A stretch of 6,092 nucleotides of DNA, taken from Myxococcales bacterium. GTDB taxonomy: Bacteria; Myxococcota; Polyangia; Fen-1088. This document shows, in pieces, positions 1 through 5,619 of the stretch (position 1 is the stretch's first letter; each line of letters opens with the position of its first letter). Position numbers and translations under genes: made by a program. The stretch spans positions 1 through 6,092 of the forward strand of contig PMCR01000237.1 in NCBI GenBank assembly GCA_003155465.1, in the 5' to 3' direction. The notes beneath the pieces were generated by a model. That model was not told the origin of the DNA and did no database searches. It worked only from the letters and a program-made list of their open reading frames with translations.

Positions 1-308
1 ACTCTATCAAACCAGCTCCCCCTACCGCGACCCCGGCCGGGCCGCGGGGACTGGCCCCAATTGACGGCGGGCTAGGCCGAGACGCGGCTTGCGGCTAGCG
101 GGTCGCGTGGGCGAGGGCGTGTGCGAGTTCGTGAGCGATCCGCGGAAGGCGGACCGCGCGCCGCGCGCCGCGTTCCGCGTTCCGCGTTCTGCTCACGCTC
201 ACGCACACGGGAGTCGCCCACGCAGGCCGCAGTTCGCCGGCCGCTCACGCTACCGCTACCGCCCACGCTCGCCGACCGGCGCTGGACTGAGTGGGAGGGA
301 GTGAGACT
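1..308. other. Gene-free, repeat-rich GC region
   Basis: No convincing gene is seen here on either strand. Open frames exist, but they translate to Arg/Ala/Pro-dominated low-complexity peptides, as expected from GC-rich DNA. The stretch is dominated by short direct repeats: five heptamers at 154-188, CTCACG-type hexamers near 192-209 and CGCTAC-type hexamers near 248-259. It lies immediately downstream of the short PhaR-like gene, whose stop codon is at 309-311. No hairpin followed by a T tract is visible, so I could not place a terminator for that gene. Confidence 0.6.
154..188. repeat. Heptanucleotide tandem repeat, five copies
   Basis: Five head-to-tail 7-base units are read directly: CCGCGCG at 154-160 and 161-167, then CCGCGTT at 168-174, 175-181 and 182-188. 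The unit length is not a multiple of three and no gene covers it, so this is a noncoding microsatellite-like tract. Related hexamer repeats follow within 100 bases. Confidence 0.85.
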
Positions 309-557
309 TTACTCGACCTTCAGGCCGTTCTGGATGATGCGGCGAAGACCCTCGGCCCCGAGGCGCGAGCTTCGCTTCTCTTCTTCGAAGATGATCTGCG
401 CGAGGGTTGCTGACGTGAGGTCAGCCCCGCTAACGTGATCGGTCACCTTGACATCGTCGCCGTTGCGCACGAACCCGGCCACATCAGCCAGCGTTACGTA
501 GTGCTTGTCGAAGGTGTCGTAGAGCTTTCGATTCGAATAGCGCTTTATTGTTCGCAT
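309..557 (-). CDS. Short PhaR-type DNA-binding protein (PHA regulator domain only)
   Basis: The 82-residue product begins MRTIKRYSNRKLYDT and continues with YVTLADVAGFV and LAQIIFEEE. This is the signature of the polyhydroxyalkanoate synthesis regulator DNA-binding domain (PhaR N-terminal domain, about 60 residues). In family members this domain binds DNA, and in classical PhaR also PHA granules, to control phasin and PHA genes. The ATG at 555-557 was chosen because family members start directly before the IKRY motif. An in-frame TTG at 585-587 would add ten unconserved residues. The protein is much shorter than usual PhaR proteins (roughly 150-250 residues) because it stops about 20 residues after the domain, with no C-terminal accessory region. 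No PHA synthase or phasin gene is in the window, so a PHA role is family inference. The DNA-binding domain assignment is firm. Confidence 0.85.
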   Translation of the reverse strand: MRTIKRYSNRKLYDTFDKHYVTLADVAGFVRNGDDVKVTDHVSGADLTSATLAQIIFEEEKRSSRLGAEGLRRIIQNGLKVE

Positions 558-558
558 G

Positions 559-598
559 GTGTCACAAGAGAATGACACATCTTGCAACCAAGTGACAC
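559..598. promoter_or_regulatory. GTGTCA/TGACAC half-sites upstream of the PhaR-like gene
   Basis: A perfect inverted repeat, GTGTCA (559-564) and TGACAC (573-578) with an 8-base spacer, starts one base upstream of the PhaR-like ATG. A third TGACAC lies at 593-598, exactly 20 bases (about two helical turns) from the second. On the minus strand a possible -10 hexamer TAGAAT lies at 600-605, with no good -35. If that is the promoter, the sites cover the transcription start and leader, as an autorepressor operator would. The repeats are observed directly; the operator role and the identity of the binding protein are inferred. Confidence 0.4.
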
Positions 599-646
599 AA
601 TTCTAACGAAGGAAATACTGCGAGAAGTCAGCGGCAGCGCCGTACC

Positions 647-1876
647 CTACCCGCCGGCGTCCCCACGACTGACGCTGGCGTCAACTTCCCCACCGGCGAG
701 GCCAGCCGAACCCTTGCCCGAACCCGCTCCCGGCTCCACGCCCGAGATGAGCTTGCCATTCCCGTAGAGGGTGATCTTCTTCTCATAGGCTCCCGTTGCT
801 CCACCGTCGTAGCTGTAATCGTTGGCTACGTCGACCGCGCCCGCGTAGTTCGCGGTGTGGAGGCTGACTTGAATGTTGAACTGGTCGTTCATGGTGGGCT
901 GGCCGCTGGTGGTCTTGTCACCCTGTACCGCAAGCGTTCCGCTGAACGAAAGCTCCAGGTAGTGGTCAGCGCCTGGGGATGACGGCGAGACGACGACGGA
1001 CTTGGCGGCCGTCACCTTGCCCAGATTCGTGTTCGAGTAGCCAATGCTCACATAGTTGGCGGCCAGCACCACTGCCGTGCCCAATCCTTCGTCCTGGTAC
1101 CAGTAGCGAAGCGTGACCGTCGACATGTCCACCGTCTTGGGGGTCTTGTTGTCAATTCGGAGATCGAAACTGATCTGACCTGTGCTGCCGCTGGTCTTGT
1201 TCTTGAGCCACACCGCCAAGCCGTCGGTCGGTGGCGGGTCCACCGAAGCAGCGTCGCTAGAACTACCCGCGTCGCCGGAATCCCCGGTCCCGCCGGTCGA
1301 AGTAGCGGACGTGCCCCCGATGTCACCCCCGAAGGGATTGCTGGAGGTGTCGGCTCCGCCCACGCCGCCTGCGCTCGACCCGCCGGCGCCGCCCCTGCCA
1401 CCCGTGCCGGTACCACTCCTGCCGCCCGTGGCGCTGCCACCCCTACCGCCTGTGGCGCTGATCCCGCCGGTGCCACTCCTCCCGCCGCTCGTGCTCCCTC
1501 CACCCACGCTGGACGAGCCGCCTGGGCCGCCAGAACTGCCGGCGCTGCCCGGGTTGGATGTGCCGCCCTCGGGTGGCGTGGACGTGGTGGAGCCTGCAGC
1601 GCCAGCCGTTCCGTCACCGCTTGAGGTGACGGACTCGCCACCGCTGCCGCCGGTGTTGCCACCCGTGGGCTGCACCTTGGGCGCGCGCCTCACCTCGTCG
1701 GGTGCGCCGCAAGTGGCTCCCAACATCAAACCAGTAACCAGGACCGGGAGGAGCAAGCCGAGCGAGACTTCGCCGAGTCCGCCTCCTCTTGCGGCCAGCC
1801 ATCGCCGCAAGCTAATCCAACCGGTTGCAACCATCCGAGGATAGTGTCGTCTCACGGTAGGTCTATGTTCGAACAT
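647..1876 (-). CDS. Exported protein with Gly/Ser/Thr-rich linker and C-terminal CBM3
   Basis: This 409-residue protein has three parts. Residues 1-60 carry a basic stretch (RRWLAAR) and then a hydrophobic segment, LGLLLPVLVTGLMLGATC, which looks like a Sec signal or lipoprotein signal. Cys56 is a possible lipid-attachment site, but GATC is not a good lipobox. Residues about 60-218 are a low-complexity Gly/Ser/Thr/Ala linker with repeated GGRSGTGG-like blocks. Residues about 219-382 match a family 3 carbohydrate-binding module: LRYWYQDEG, HYLELSF, QFNIQVSLH and NDYSYDG near ITLYGNGKLISGVEP are characteristic CBM3 positions. CBM3 binds crystalline cellulose or related glycans. A 27-residue low-complexity tail follows, and no catalytic domain is present. 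The protein is probably surface-exposed. The start is uncertain: GTG at 1877-1879, ATG at 1874-1876 and ATG at 1832-1834 are all possible and none has a clear ribosome-binding site. Confidence 0.85.
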   Translation of the reverse strand: MFEHRPTVRRHYPRMVATGWISLRRWLAARGGGLGEVSLGLLLPVLVTGLMLGATCGAPDEVRRAPKVQPTGGNTGGSGGESVTSSGDGTAGAAGSTTSTPPEGGTSNPGSAGSSGGPGGSSSVGGGSTSGGRSGTGGISATGGRGGSATGGRSGTGTGGRGGAGGSSAGGVGGADTSSNPFGGDIGGTSATSTGGTGDSGDAGSSSDAASVDPPPTDGLAVWLKNKTSGSTGQISFDLRIDNKTPKTVDMSTVTLRYWYQDEGLGTAVVLAANYVSIGYSNTNLGKVTAAKSVVVSPSSPGADHYLELSFSGTLAVQGDKTTSGQPTMNDQFNIQVSLHTANYAGAVDVANDYSYDGGATGAYEKKITLYGNGKLISGVEPGAGSGKGSAGLAGGEVDASVSRGDAGG

Positions 1877-2089
1877 CACTTATAGAGTACCCGCAGAAGG
1901 CCTCGAAACGGAAATGCGAAGAGCACAAGACGTCAGATTTGTGTGTGCTTGACTACATTGTCCTACTCGCCGTCGCCCAGCGTGAGCGCCCAGCGGAAAG
2001 CGGCTTGCGTGAGCAGCCCGCGGCCAGCTAGCCGCGCCCCGGCCTATCCCGCGGTCCCGAATTCCACGTCAGACTTCAGCAGGCCCGTA
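1877..2089. other. Gap between caspase gene and CBM3 gene
   Basis: These 213 bases separate two minus-strand genes. They hold the GC hairpin at 2019-2036 and the unassigned promoter region of the CBM3 gene. No -35/-10 pair stood out in the region upstream of the CBM3 gene. The gap size and the hairpin suggest that the CBM3 gene is a separate transcription unit from the sigma operon, although read-through cannot be excluded. Confidence 0.4.
2019..2036. terminator. Possible hairpin after the caspase gene
   Basis: A perfect 6-base GC stem, CGCGGC (2019-2024) paired with GCCGCG (2031-2036), with a 6-base loop lies about 55 bases downstream of the caspase gene stop. It is placed as expected for a 3' end structure of the minus-strand operon. 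It has no T tract on either side, so it is at best a weak or Rho-assisted terminator. Confidence 0.25.
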
Positions 2090-3655
2090 CTAGAACGCCA
2101 CCATTCCGCCCAAAGACACGCCCACCGTCGCCCGTTGCACGCGCTGGTTGTTCAAGCGGAAGTACTCACCGCCTCCTTGCGCCGAAAGCACGAGCCATGT
2201 GCTGCGGGAGGAACGCAACATAGCTGAGGCCGTCCCACCATAGGTCAGCCCGACGGAATACGTGCTGTCGTGCCAGACATCGTGCTGGCGCACGACCGGA
2301 ACGCCGACCGTTGGCCCCAGCAACAGCGCGAACCGCTCTGCCCGGTAGAGTGGCCAGAGGGCGTCGAGCGAGAGCCCGGCGCGCAGGAACGACGATCGAT
2401 AGTCCTGAATCTGGGCATCGGAGTACGAGAACTCCGCGCGCGCACGCAACGCGAGCCTGCCTATCTGGCGCATGTAGGAAAGCGCCGCCATTCCCACCAA
2501 TGATCCGGTTCCGGAAACCGGACTGCTCTGCAGTCCAAGTTCAATGCCCAAAGAATTGGGCTGCCACAGTCCGCCCTTGTCGCGATGGTTGTCAGCATCG
2601 GCCAGGACCGGGGCCATGGACGCCGTCTCAATGACTGTCGAACTGCCTGCCGAGAGAGAGAAAGTCGTCTCGCTGACGCTGGCCAGGACCCGCCGCACGA
2701 CCCGATACTCACCGGCGGGTAGCGCCAGGTACACGTCTTCGCCCGAGGTCGATCCCAACTCCGCGATCACCTCGCCGCGTCCCTTGTGCACAACCGTATA
2801 GGTGGCGCCGGTTTCGCGTGGGAACACGATGCGAGCATCGTTGGGCCGCGTGCGAGCCAGAATCACGTCGCCCGCGCCCGACATGCGATAGTCGTAGGTC
2901 GGGTGCTGGCCGCCGACCAGGCTGGCCGCCGTGCTGGCCAGGGTGCGCCTGAACGCGAATTGATAGATCTCACCCAAGGTGACTTGCCCGTCATGTGACG
3001 AGTCAGCGGCTCCGCGCAAGCCGGCCATGATGTTGTGGGTAAAAAACGAGCCGCCGAGGTCGTCGGACTCTTGCGACAACTCGTTGGCGGTCGAAGAGGT
3101 CACGATGGCCATGCCCTTGACGCTTCCGGGATCCGCGAGATGGATCTCGTATCCCGGCGCGCGCCGGCCGCCTTTCACGCCGGTAAGCGCTCCCGACTGG
3201 CAGGCGTCGACAAAGGCCACGCGCACGTCTGCCCCGGAGAGCTGTTCGAGATACGAACGCAGATCGCGCAGGGGTAGGCGCGACGAGCCCAGCTCAAGCG
3301 CCTCCTGGTCGCCGTGGCCCGAGTAGTAGAAGAGGAACAGGGTCCGTTTGCCCTGGGCGTGCGCGCGATCGAGCTGCGTCCGCGCAGCGGCCAACGCCTC
3401 TTCCACCGCCTCGCGCTGCGCACCCTTGACAGTGATCACGCTCTCAAATTCACCCGCGCCGCGAAGCAAGCTGGCGAGCCGGCCGGCCTCTTCCTCGGCA
3501 TAGTGAAGGATCCGACCGGGGTCACGCCCCAGATTGTTGCCGATCACAACTGCGATTCGGGCTTGCTGGCTCTGCGCGCGGGCAGCCCCCTGCCCCAACG
3601 CCAAGATCAGGCAAACGCCTAACAAGCGAAGGGACATGGCTCTAGCGTACCTCAT
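2090..3655 (-). CDS. Exported caspase-like (peptidase C14) protease with C-terminal beta-barrel-like region
   Basis: The 521-residue product is a caspase-fold cysteine protease. Residues 1-27 form a Sec signal peptide (hydrophobic LLGVCLILAL, cleavage likely at ARA-QS). The caspase domain spans about 33-265: RIAVVIGNN opens it, the catalytic His is His114 in FYYSGHGD and the catalytic Cys is Cys152 in VDACQSG. GSFFTHNIMAGLRGAAD lies further on, followed by an EF-hand-like loop, DSSHDGQVTLGE (218-229). Residues about 275-350 look like a small beta-sandwich, possibly PEGA-like. Residues 367-521 show alternating strands and end in Phe, as in outer-membrane barrels of about eight strands. The enzyme therefore probably faces the periplasm or cell surface while held in the outer membrane (inference). 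The substrate is unknown; bacterial relatives often cleave after basic residues. ATG 3653-3655 was chosen because it gives a normal signal peptide. GTG at 3713-3715 overlaps the upstream stop and has GAGG five bases before it, so a 541-residue form is a real alternative. Confidence 0.88.
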   Translation of the reverse strand: MRYARAMSLRLLGVCLILALGQGAARAQSQQARIAVVIGNNLGRDPGRILHYAEEEAGRLASLLRGAGEFESVITVKGAQREAVEEALAAARTQLDRAHAQGKRTLFLFYYSGHGDQEALELGSSRLPLRDLRSYLEQLSGADVRVAFVDACQSGALTGVKGGRRAPGYEIHLADPGSVKGMAIVTSSTANELSQESDDLGGSFFTHNIMAGLRGAADSSHDGQVTLGEIYQFAFRRTLASTAASLVGGQHPTYDYRMSGAGDVILARTRPNDARIVFPRETGATYTVVHKGRGEVIAELGSTSGEDVYLALPAGEYRVVRRVLASVSETTFSLSAGSSTVIETASMAPVLADADNHRDKGGLWQPNSLGIELGLQSSPVSGTGSLVGMAALSYMRQIGRLALRARAEFSYSDAQIQDYRSSFLRAGLSLDALWPLYRAERFALLLGPTVGVPVVRQHDVWHDSTYSVGLTYGGTASAMLRSSRSTWLVLSAQGGGEYFRLNNQRVQRATVGVSLGGMVAF

Positions 3656-3710
3656 TCTTTCACAGCCATGACCCCGATAGTGACAGACCACCGCGCCACG
3701 GGTGACCACG

Positions 3711-3715
3711 GTCAC
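3711..3715 (-). promoter_or_regulatory. GTGA overlap and GAGG motif linking anti-sigma and caspase genes
   Basis: The TGA stop of the anti-sigma gene (3712-3714) overlaps an in-frame GTG of the caspase frame (3713-3715). A GAGG sequence lies five bases upstream of the GTG, within the last anti-sigma codons. This favours translational coupling. It leaves open whether the caspase gene really starts here or 60 bases later at the ATG. Confidence 0.45.
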
Positions 3716-4509
3716 GGCCGCCTCAGCAGAAATGATGTTTGCTCAGCCTCGACAGGCAAACGTGCCGCCTGCTGGATGTCACCGCTGACCGCGGCCAGCG
3801 CCTCGGCCACGGCCGTCCGAATGACTTCGTCGCCAAGTGGGGCCGGCGTCCACAGGCAGAAAACCCTTTCCCAACCGTGGTGGTCATCCAGTTCCACAGA
3901 ATCCGGCAACATGACCTCCGCCCCGGGCGGGGCATTCACCCCGGCCAACGCGTCGTCGCGGTAGTAGGGGAACAGGCGGCCAGTGTCGTCAACGCCGAAC
4001 ACCAGCAACACGCCCGACTGGTCCTTGGTGTAGGCGAAGCGCAAGCGGTCGCCTGCCAGGAAATCGTCGCCGTCCTTGACCGGAAACACGCTGTCACCGC
4101 GTTTGCAGAACGCCTCGACCAGAAGGGCGCCCTTGCTACGCACAGCGCCCGCGACGTGCTTCGCGGCACCAGATATTTTGTCCGACACCGACGGTGCCGG
4201 AGAAAATGCGCCGCGTGACATCACGAGCAAGACCGCAGCCGCAGCCGCCACTGGGGCAAGCGGCATGACAAAGCGCCACCAGGTCTTGCGGCGCCGTTCG
4301 GCCACCCTGGCCAGGATCGCGAGAGCTGCGAAGCGACTCTGGGCCTCGGGATCGGATCCCAGCAGCTCCTGGCGGGCCGCGACCAACTCCGCCAATGCAG
4401 CGGCACATCGATCACATGTGCGCAGGTGGGCGCCTGCATCCGGGGATCGCTCAGCCTCTGGGCTCGCCTCCCATCGCGCTAGCTCCAACCGCCGAACACA
4501 ATCGGTCAT
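3712..4509 (-). CDS. Zinc-finger membrane anti-sigma factor with periplasmic DUF4384-like domain
   Basis: The 265-residue product has the layout of a single-pass anti-sigma factor. The N-terminal cytosolic part has Cys4 and then His28-x3-Cys32-x2-Cys35 (HLRTCDRC), the zinc anti-sigma motif that grips the sigma factor. A transmembrane helix covers about residues 80-97, preceded by the basic ERRRKTWWR, which predicts the N-terminus in the cytoplasm. The outer part, about 125-245, with GDSVFPVKDGDDFLAGDRLRF split by charged turns, LLVFGVDDTGRLFPYY and LPDSVELDD, resembles DUF4384, a domain often found in or beside bacterial caspase-like proteins. It probably senses an envelope signal and releases the sigma factor encoded just upstream. 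Its ATG overlaps the sigma stop by four bases and its stop overlaps a GTG of the caspase frame, so the three genes are co-translated. The sensor role of the outer domain is inferred. Confidence 0.82.
   Translation of the reverse strand: MTDCVRRLELARWEASPEAERSPDAGAHLRTCDRCAAALAELVAARQELLGSDPEAQSRFAALAILARVAERRRKTWWRFVMPLAPVAAAAAVLLVMSRGAFSPAPSVSDKISGAAKHVAGAVRSKGALLVEAFCKRGDSVFPVKDGDDFLAGDRLRFAYTKDQSGVLLVFGVDDTGRLFPYYRDDALAGVNAPPGAEVMLPDSVELDDHHGWERVFCLWTPAPLGDEVIRTAVAEALAAVSGDIQQAARLPVEAEQTSFLLRRP
4506..4509 (-). promoter_or_regulatory. ATGA stop/start overlap between sigma and anti-sigma genes
   Basis: The sigma gene TGA (4506-4508) and the anti-sigma ATG (4507-4509) share bases. This overlap is typical of sigma/anti-sigma pairs, where coupling keeps the two proteins near equal amounts. 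Confidence 0.8.
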
Positions 4510-5072
4510 GAATTCCCCTCCCTCCTGGTCGTTCCCCCCTCGGGCTCCGCTGCTCCTAGCAAGTCCCGAGCGATTCTCGCAACTTTGCGCAGTCGATTGA
4601 AAACCGTTCGCCGCGTGATACCCAGGGATTCTGCAATCTCGACCTGCGACATCCCATCGACGTAGTGCAGAACCGCCACGGTCGCGCCAGCCTCACCGCA
4701 GCGGTCCAGCACGGCAGCCGCGAAATCGCGGTCCACGTGTCGCCCCTCCATCGATCCTGACGACGACGGCCGCATCCGCAAAGACGCTGCAGCGCGTGTG
4801 TGAACCTTGATCTCCCGGATCTGGTTCAAGCAAACATTTGTGGATACGCGATAGAGATAGCGAAGGGCATCCTCGTCGTTTGGAAAAGATGGCCCCCGCG
4901 TAAGCACGCGAACAAACGCCTCCTGGGTCGCGTCCCGGGCCGCCGCCTGCGATTGCAGCATACGCCGACAGTGGGCGTAGATCGCCGGCGCGTACTTCTG
5001 GTACAACGCGGCAAGGGCGGTCTCGCTTATTCTTTCCACGACTTGTCGGCTCGCCTCTCGACCGACGTTCAT
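4506..5072 (-). CDS. ECF-type RNA polymerase sigma factor
   Basis: The 188-residue protein has the two domains of an extracytoplasmic-function sigma-70 factor. Region 2 runs from about residue 17 to 88 (LYQKYAPAIYAHCRRML, DATQEAFVRVL, LYRVSTNVCLNQIR); it binds core polymerase and melts the -10 element. Region 4 runs from about 127 to 172 (VLHYVDGMSQVEIAESLGITRRTVFNRLRK); it is a helix-turn-helix that reads the -35 element. There is no region 1 or 3, as expected for ECF factors. It heads the operon with its anti-sigma factor and the caspase gene, and ECF factors commonly activate their own promoter. The ATG at 5070-5072 was chosen because it leaves a normal-length N-terminus before region 2. 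The frame stays open upstream to about 5276, which would add up to 68 residues containing five Cys and no recognisable domain. No strong ribosome-binding site marks the chosen ATG, so the start is uncertain. Confidence 0.88.
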   Translation of the reverse strand: MNVGREASRQVVERISETALAALYQKYAPAIYAHCRRMLQSQAAARDATQEAFVRVLTRGPSFPNDEDALRYLYRVSTNVCLNQIREIKVHTRAAASLRMRPSSSGSMEGRHVDRDFAAAVLDRCGEAGATVAVLHYVDGMSQVEIAESLGITRRTVFNRLRKVARIARDLLGAAEPEGGTTRREGNS

Positions 5073-5253
5073 CAAAGCATAGTCGGGCGAGCCGCTGGAA
5101 AAAAACGGTCCCGCGCATCCCCCGGCCCTCGCTGACGCCCAAGCCGCGTCCCCGCCGCACAAAGTCACCTGCCCCAGTTCGTCGAGCAGACCAAGGCCAC
5201 AGGCCGATCTGGCCTCCGCGCAAACAGTGATCCTGAACGTGGCGGGCCGCGTG

Positions 5254-5283
5254 CCAAGCATCGATTCTCCAAGCATCGATTCT
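5254..5283. repeat. 15-base tandem duplication
   Basis: The unit CCAAGCATCGATTCT occurs twice head to tail (5254-5268 and 5269-5283) without mismatch. It lies about 180 bases upstream of the chosen sigma start. If the sigma frame began at its farthest upstream start, the repeat would encode a duplicated five-residue block. A recent replication-slippage duplication is the simplest explanation; a paired regulatory site is possible. Confidence 0.85.
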
Positions 5284-5423
5284 CAATGAGAGAGAGCCCC
5301 GCGAATTCCGCGGAGCAAATCACCCTCCTCCGCCGCTTGAACACGCGAGCTCGGCCTGGTGGGAACGGTGGGTGCAGCGCCGCAGGGGGGCGAAGGCCAC
5401 GGGCACCAATCGGCAGGTCCCGC

Positions 5424-5452
5424 GTAGGGGCGGGTTCCAAACCCGCCTCTGC
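5424..5452. repeat. 29-base GC-rich palindrome, REP-like dispersed element
   Basis: GTAGGGGCGGGTT (5424-5436) can pair with AACCCGCCTCTGC (5440-5452) across a 3-base loop. This gives a 13-pair stem with two G-U pairs and no mismatch. The core GTAGGGGCGGGTT/AACCCGCC resembles extragenic palindromes scattered in several high-GC bacterial phyla, whose spurious translations read like GFETRPYA or GFKPAPT; similar peptides (GFGTRPYA) appear in the shadow frames here. Only one copy is in the window, so dispersion is not shown here. It could act as a bidirectional hairpin between the divergent genes. Confidence 0.65.
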
Positions 5453-5604
5453 ATCCGGCCATGACGACGAAGGCCCCATCTCCGTCAAGAACCTCGGAGA
5501 GGCGGGTGCCTTGCCGGCGGAGTGTGAGTTGGTGTACAACCACCTCCTCCTTTGCTGCTTCCCACTTGTCCATTCTTGGTGGTTGGGGAGCGCGGACAAC
5601 CAAC

Positions 5605-5608
5605 GAGG
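5605..5608 (+). promoter_or_regulatory. Candidate ribosome-binding site for the divergent outer-membrane gene
   Basis: GAGG at 5605-5608 lies 11 bases before the ATG at 5620, slightly farther than ideal. It supports the ATG as the start of the signal-peptide protein. Confidence 0.4.
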
Positions 5609-5619
5609 CTCTCCCCCCA

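Larger units (their letters stand above)
5073..5619. other. Divergent intergenic region with small repeats
   Basis: This region separates the minus-strand sigma gene from the plus-strand outer-membrane gene and should contain both promoters. I could not identify a convincing ECF promoter (GGAAC-type -35 with a GTC-type -10) or housekeeping promoter. It holds an A7 run at 5099-5105, a 15-base tandem duplication at 5254-5283, an imperfect inverted repeat at 5296-5316 (GCCCCGCG / CGCGGAGC, one mismatch, AATTC loop), a GC-rich palindrome at 5424-5452 and a short TGGTTG / CAACCA stem (5580-5585 with 5597-5602). Open frames across it look like shadows of the repeats. If the sigma gene begins further upstream, up to 5276, the region shrinks accordingly. 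Confidence 0.5.

Noticed and set aside
573..586. Sigma-54-like promoter (TGACAC then TTGCA)
   Set aside because: The spacing between the two blocks is three bases rather than five, the -24 block lacks GG, and it would point away from the PhaR-like gene.
1048..1662. Second minus-strand open frame rich in Ala/Pro/Arg
   Set aside because: It is a frame-shifted shadow of the Gly/Ser/Thr linker and has no domain or start signal.
1182..1844. Long plus-strand open frame rich in Pro and Leu
   Set aside because: It is antisense to the Gly/Ser-rich linker of the CBM3 protein and its composition is exactly what that linker gives in reverse. The minus-strand frame has an export signal and a recognisable domain.
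5073..5105. TATGCT at 17 bases from a T7 tract on the minus strand as a sigma-gene promoter
   Set aside because: The T7 block is a poor -35, and the implied start point would fall on or next to the chosen start codon, so I did not call it.
5424..5452. tRNA T-arm look-alike (GGGTTCCAAACCC)
   Set aside because: The loop does not fit the GTTCRANYC consensus, and no acceptor stem or anticodon arm can be drawn around it. It is better explained as a palindromic repeat.
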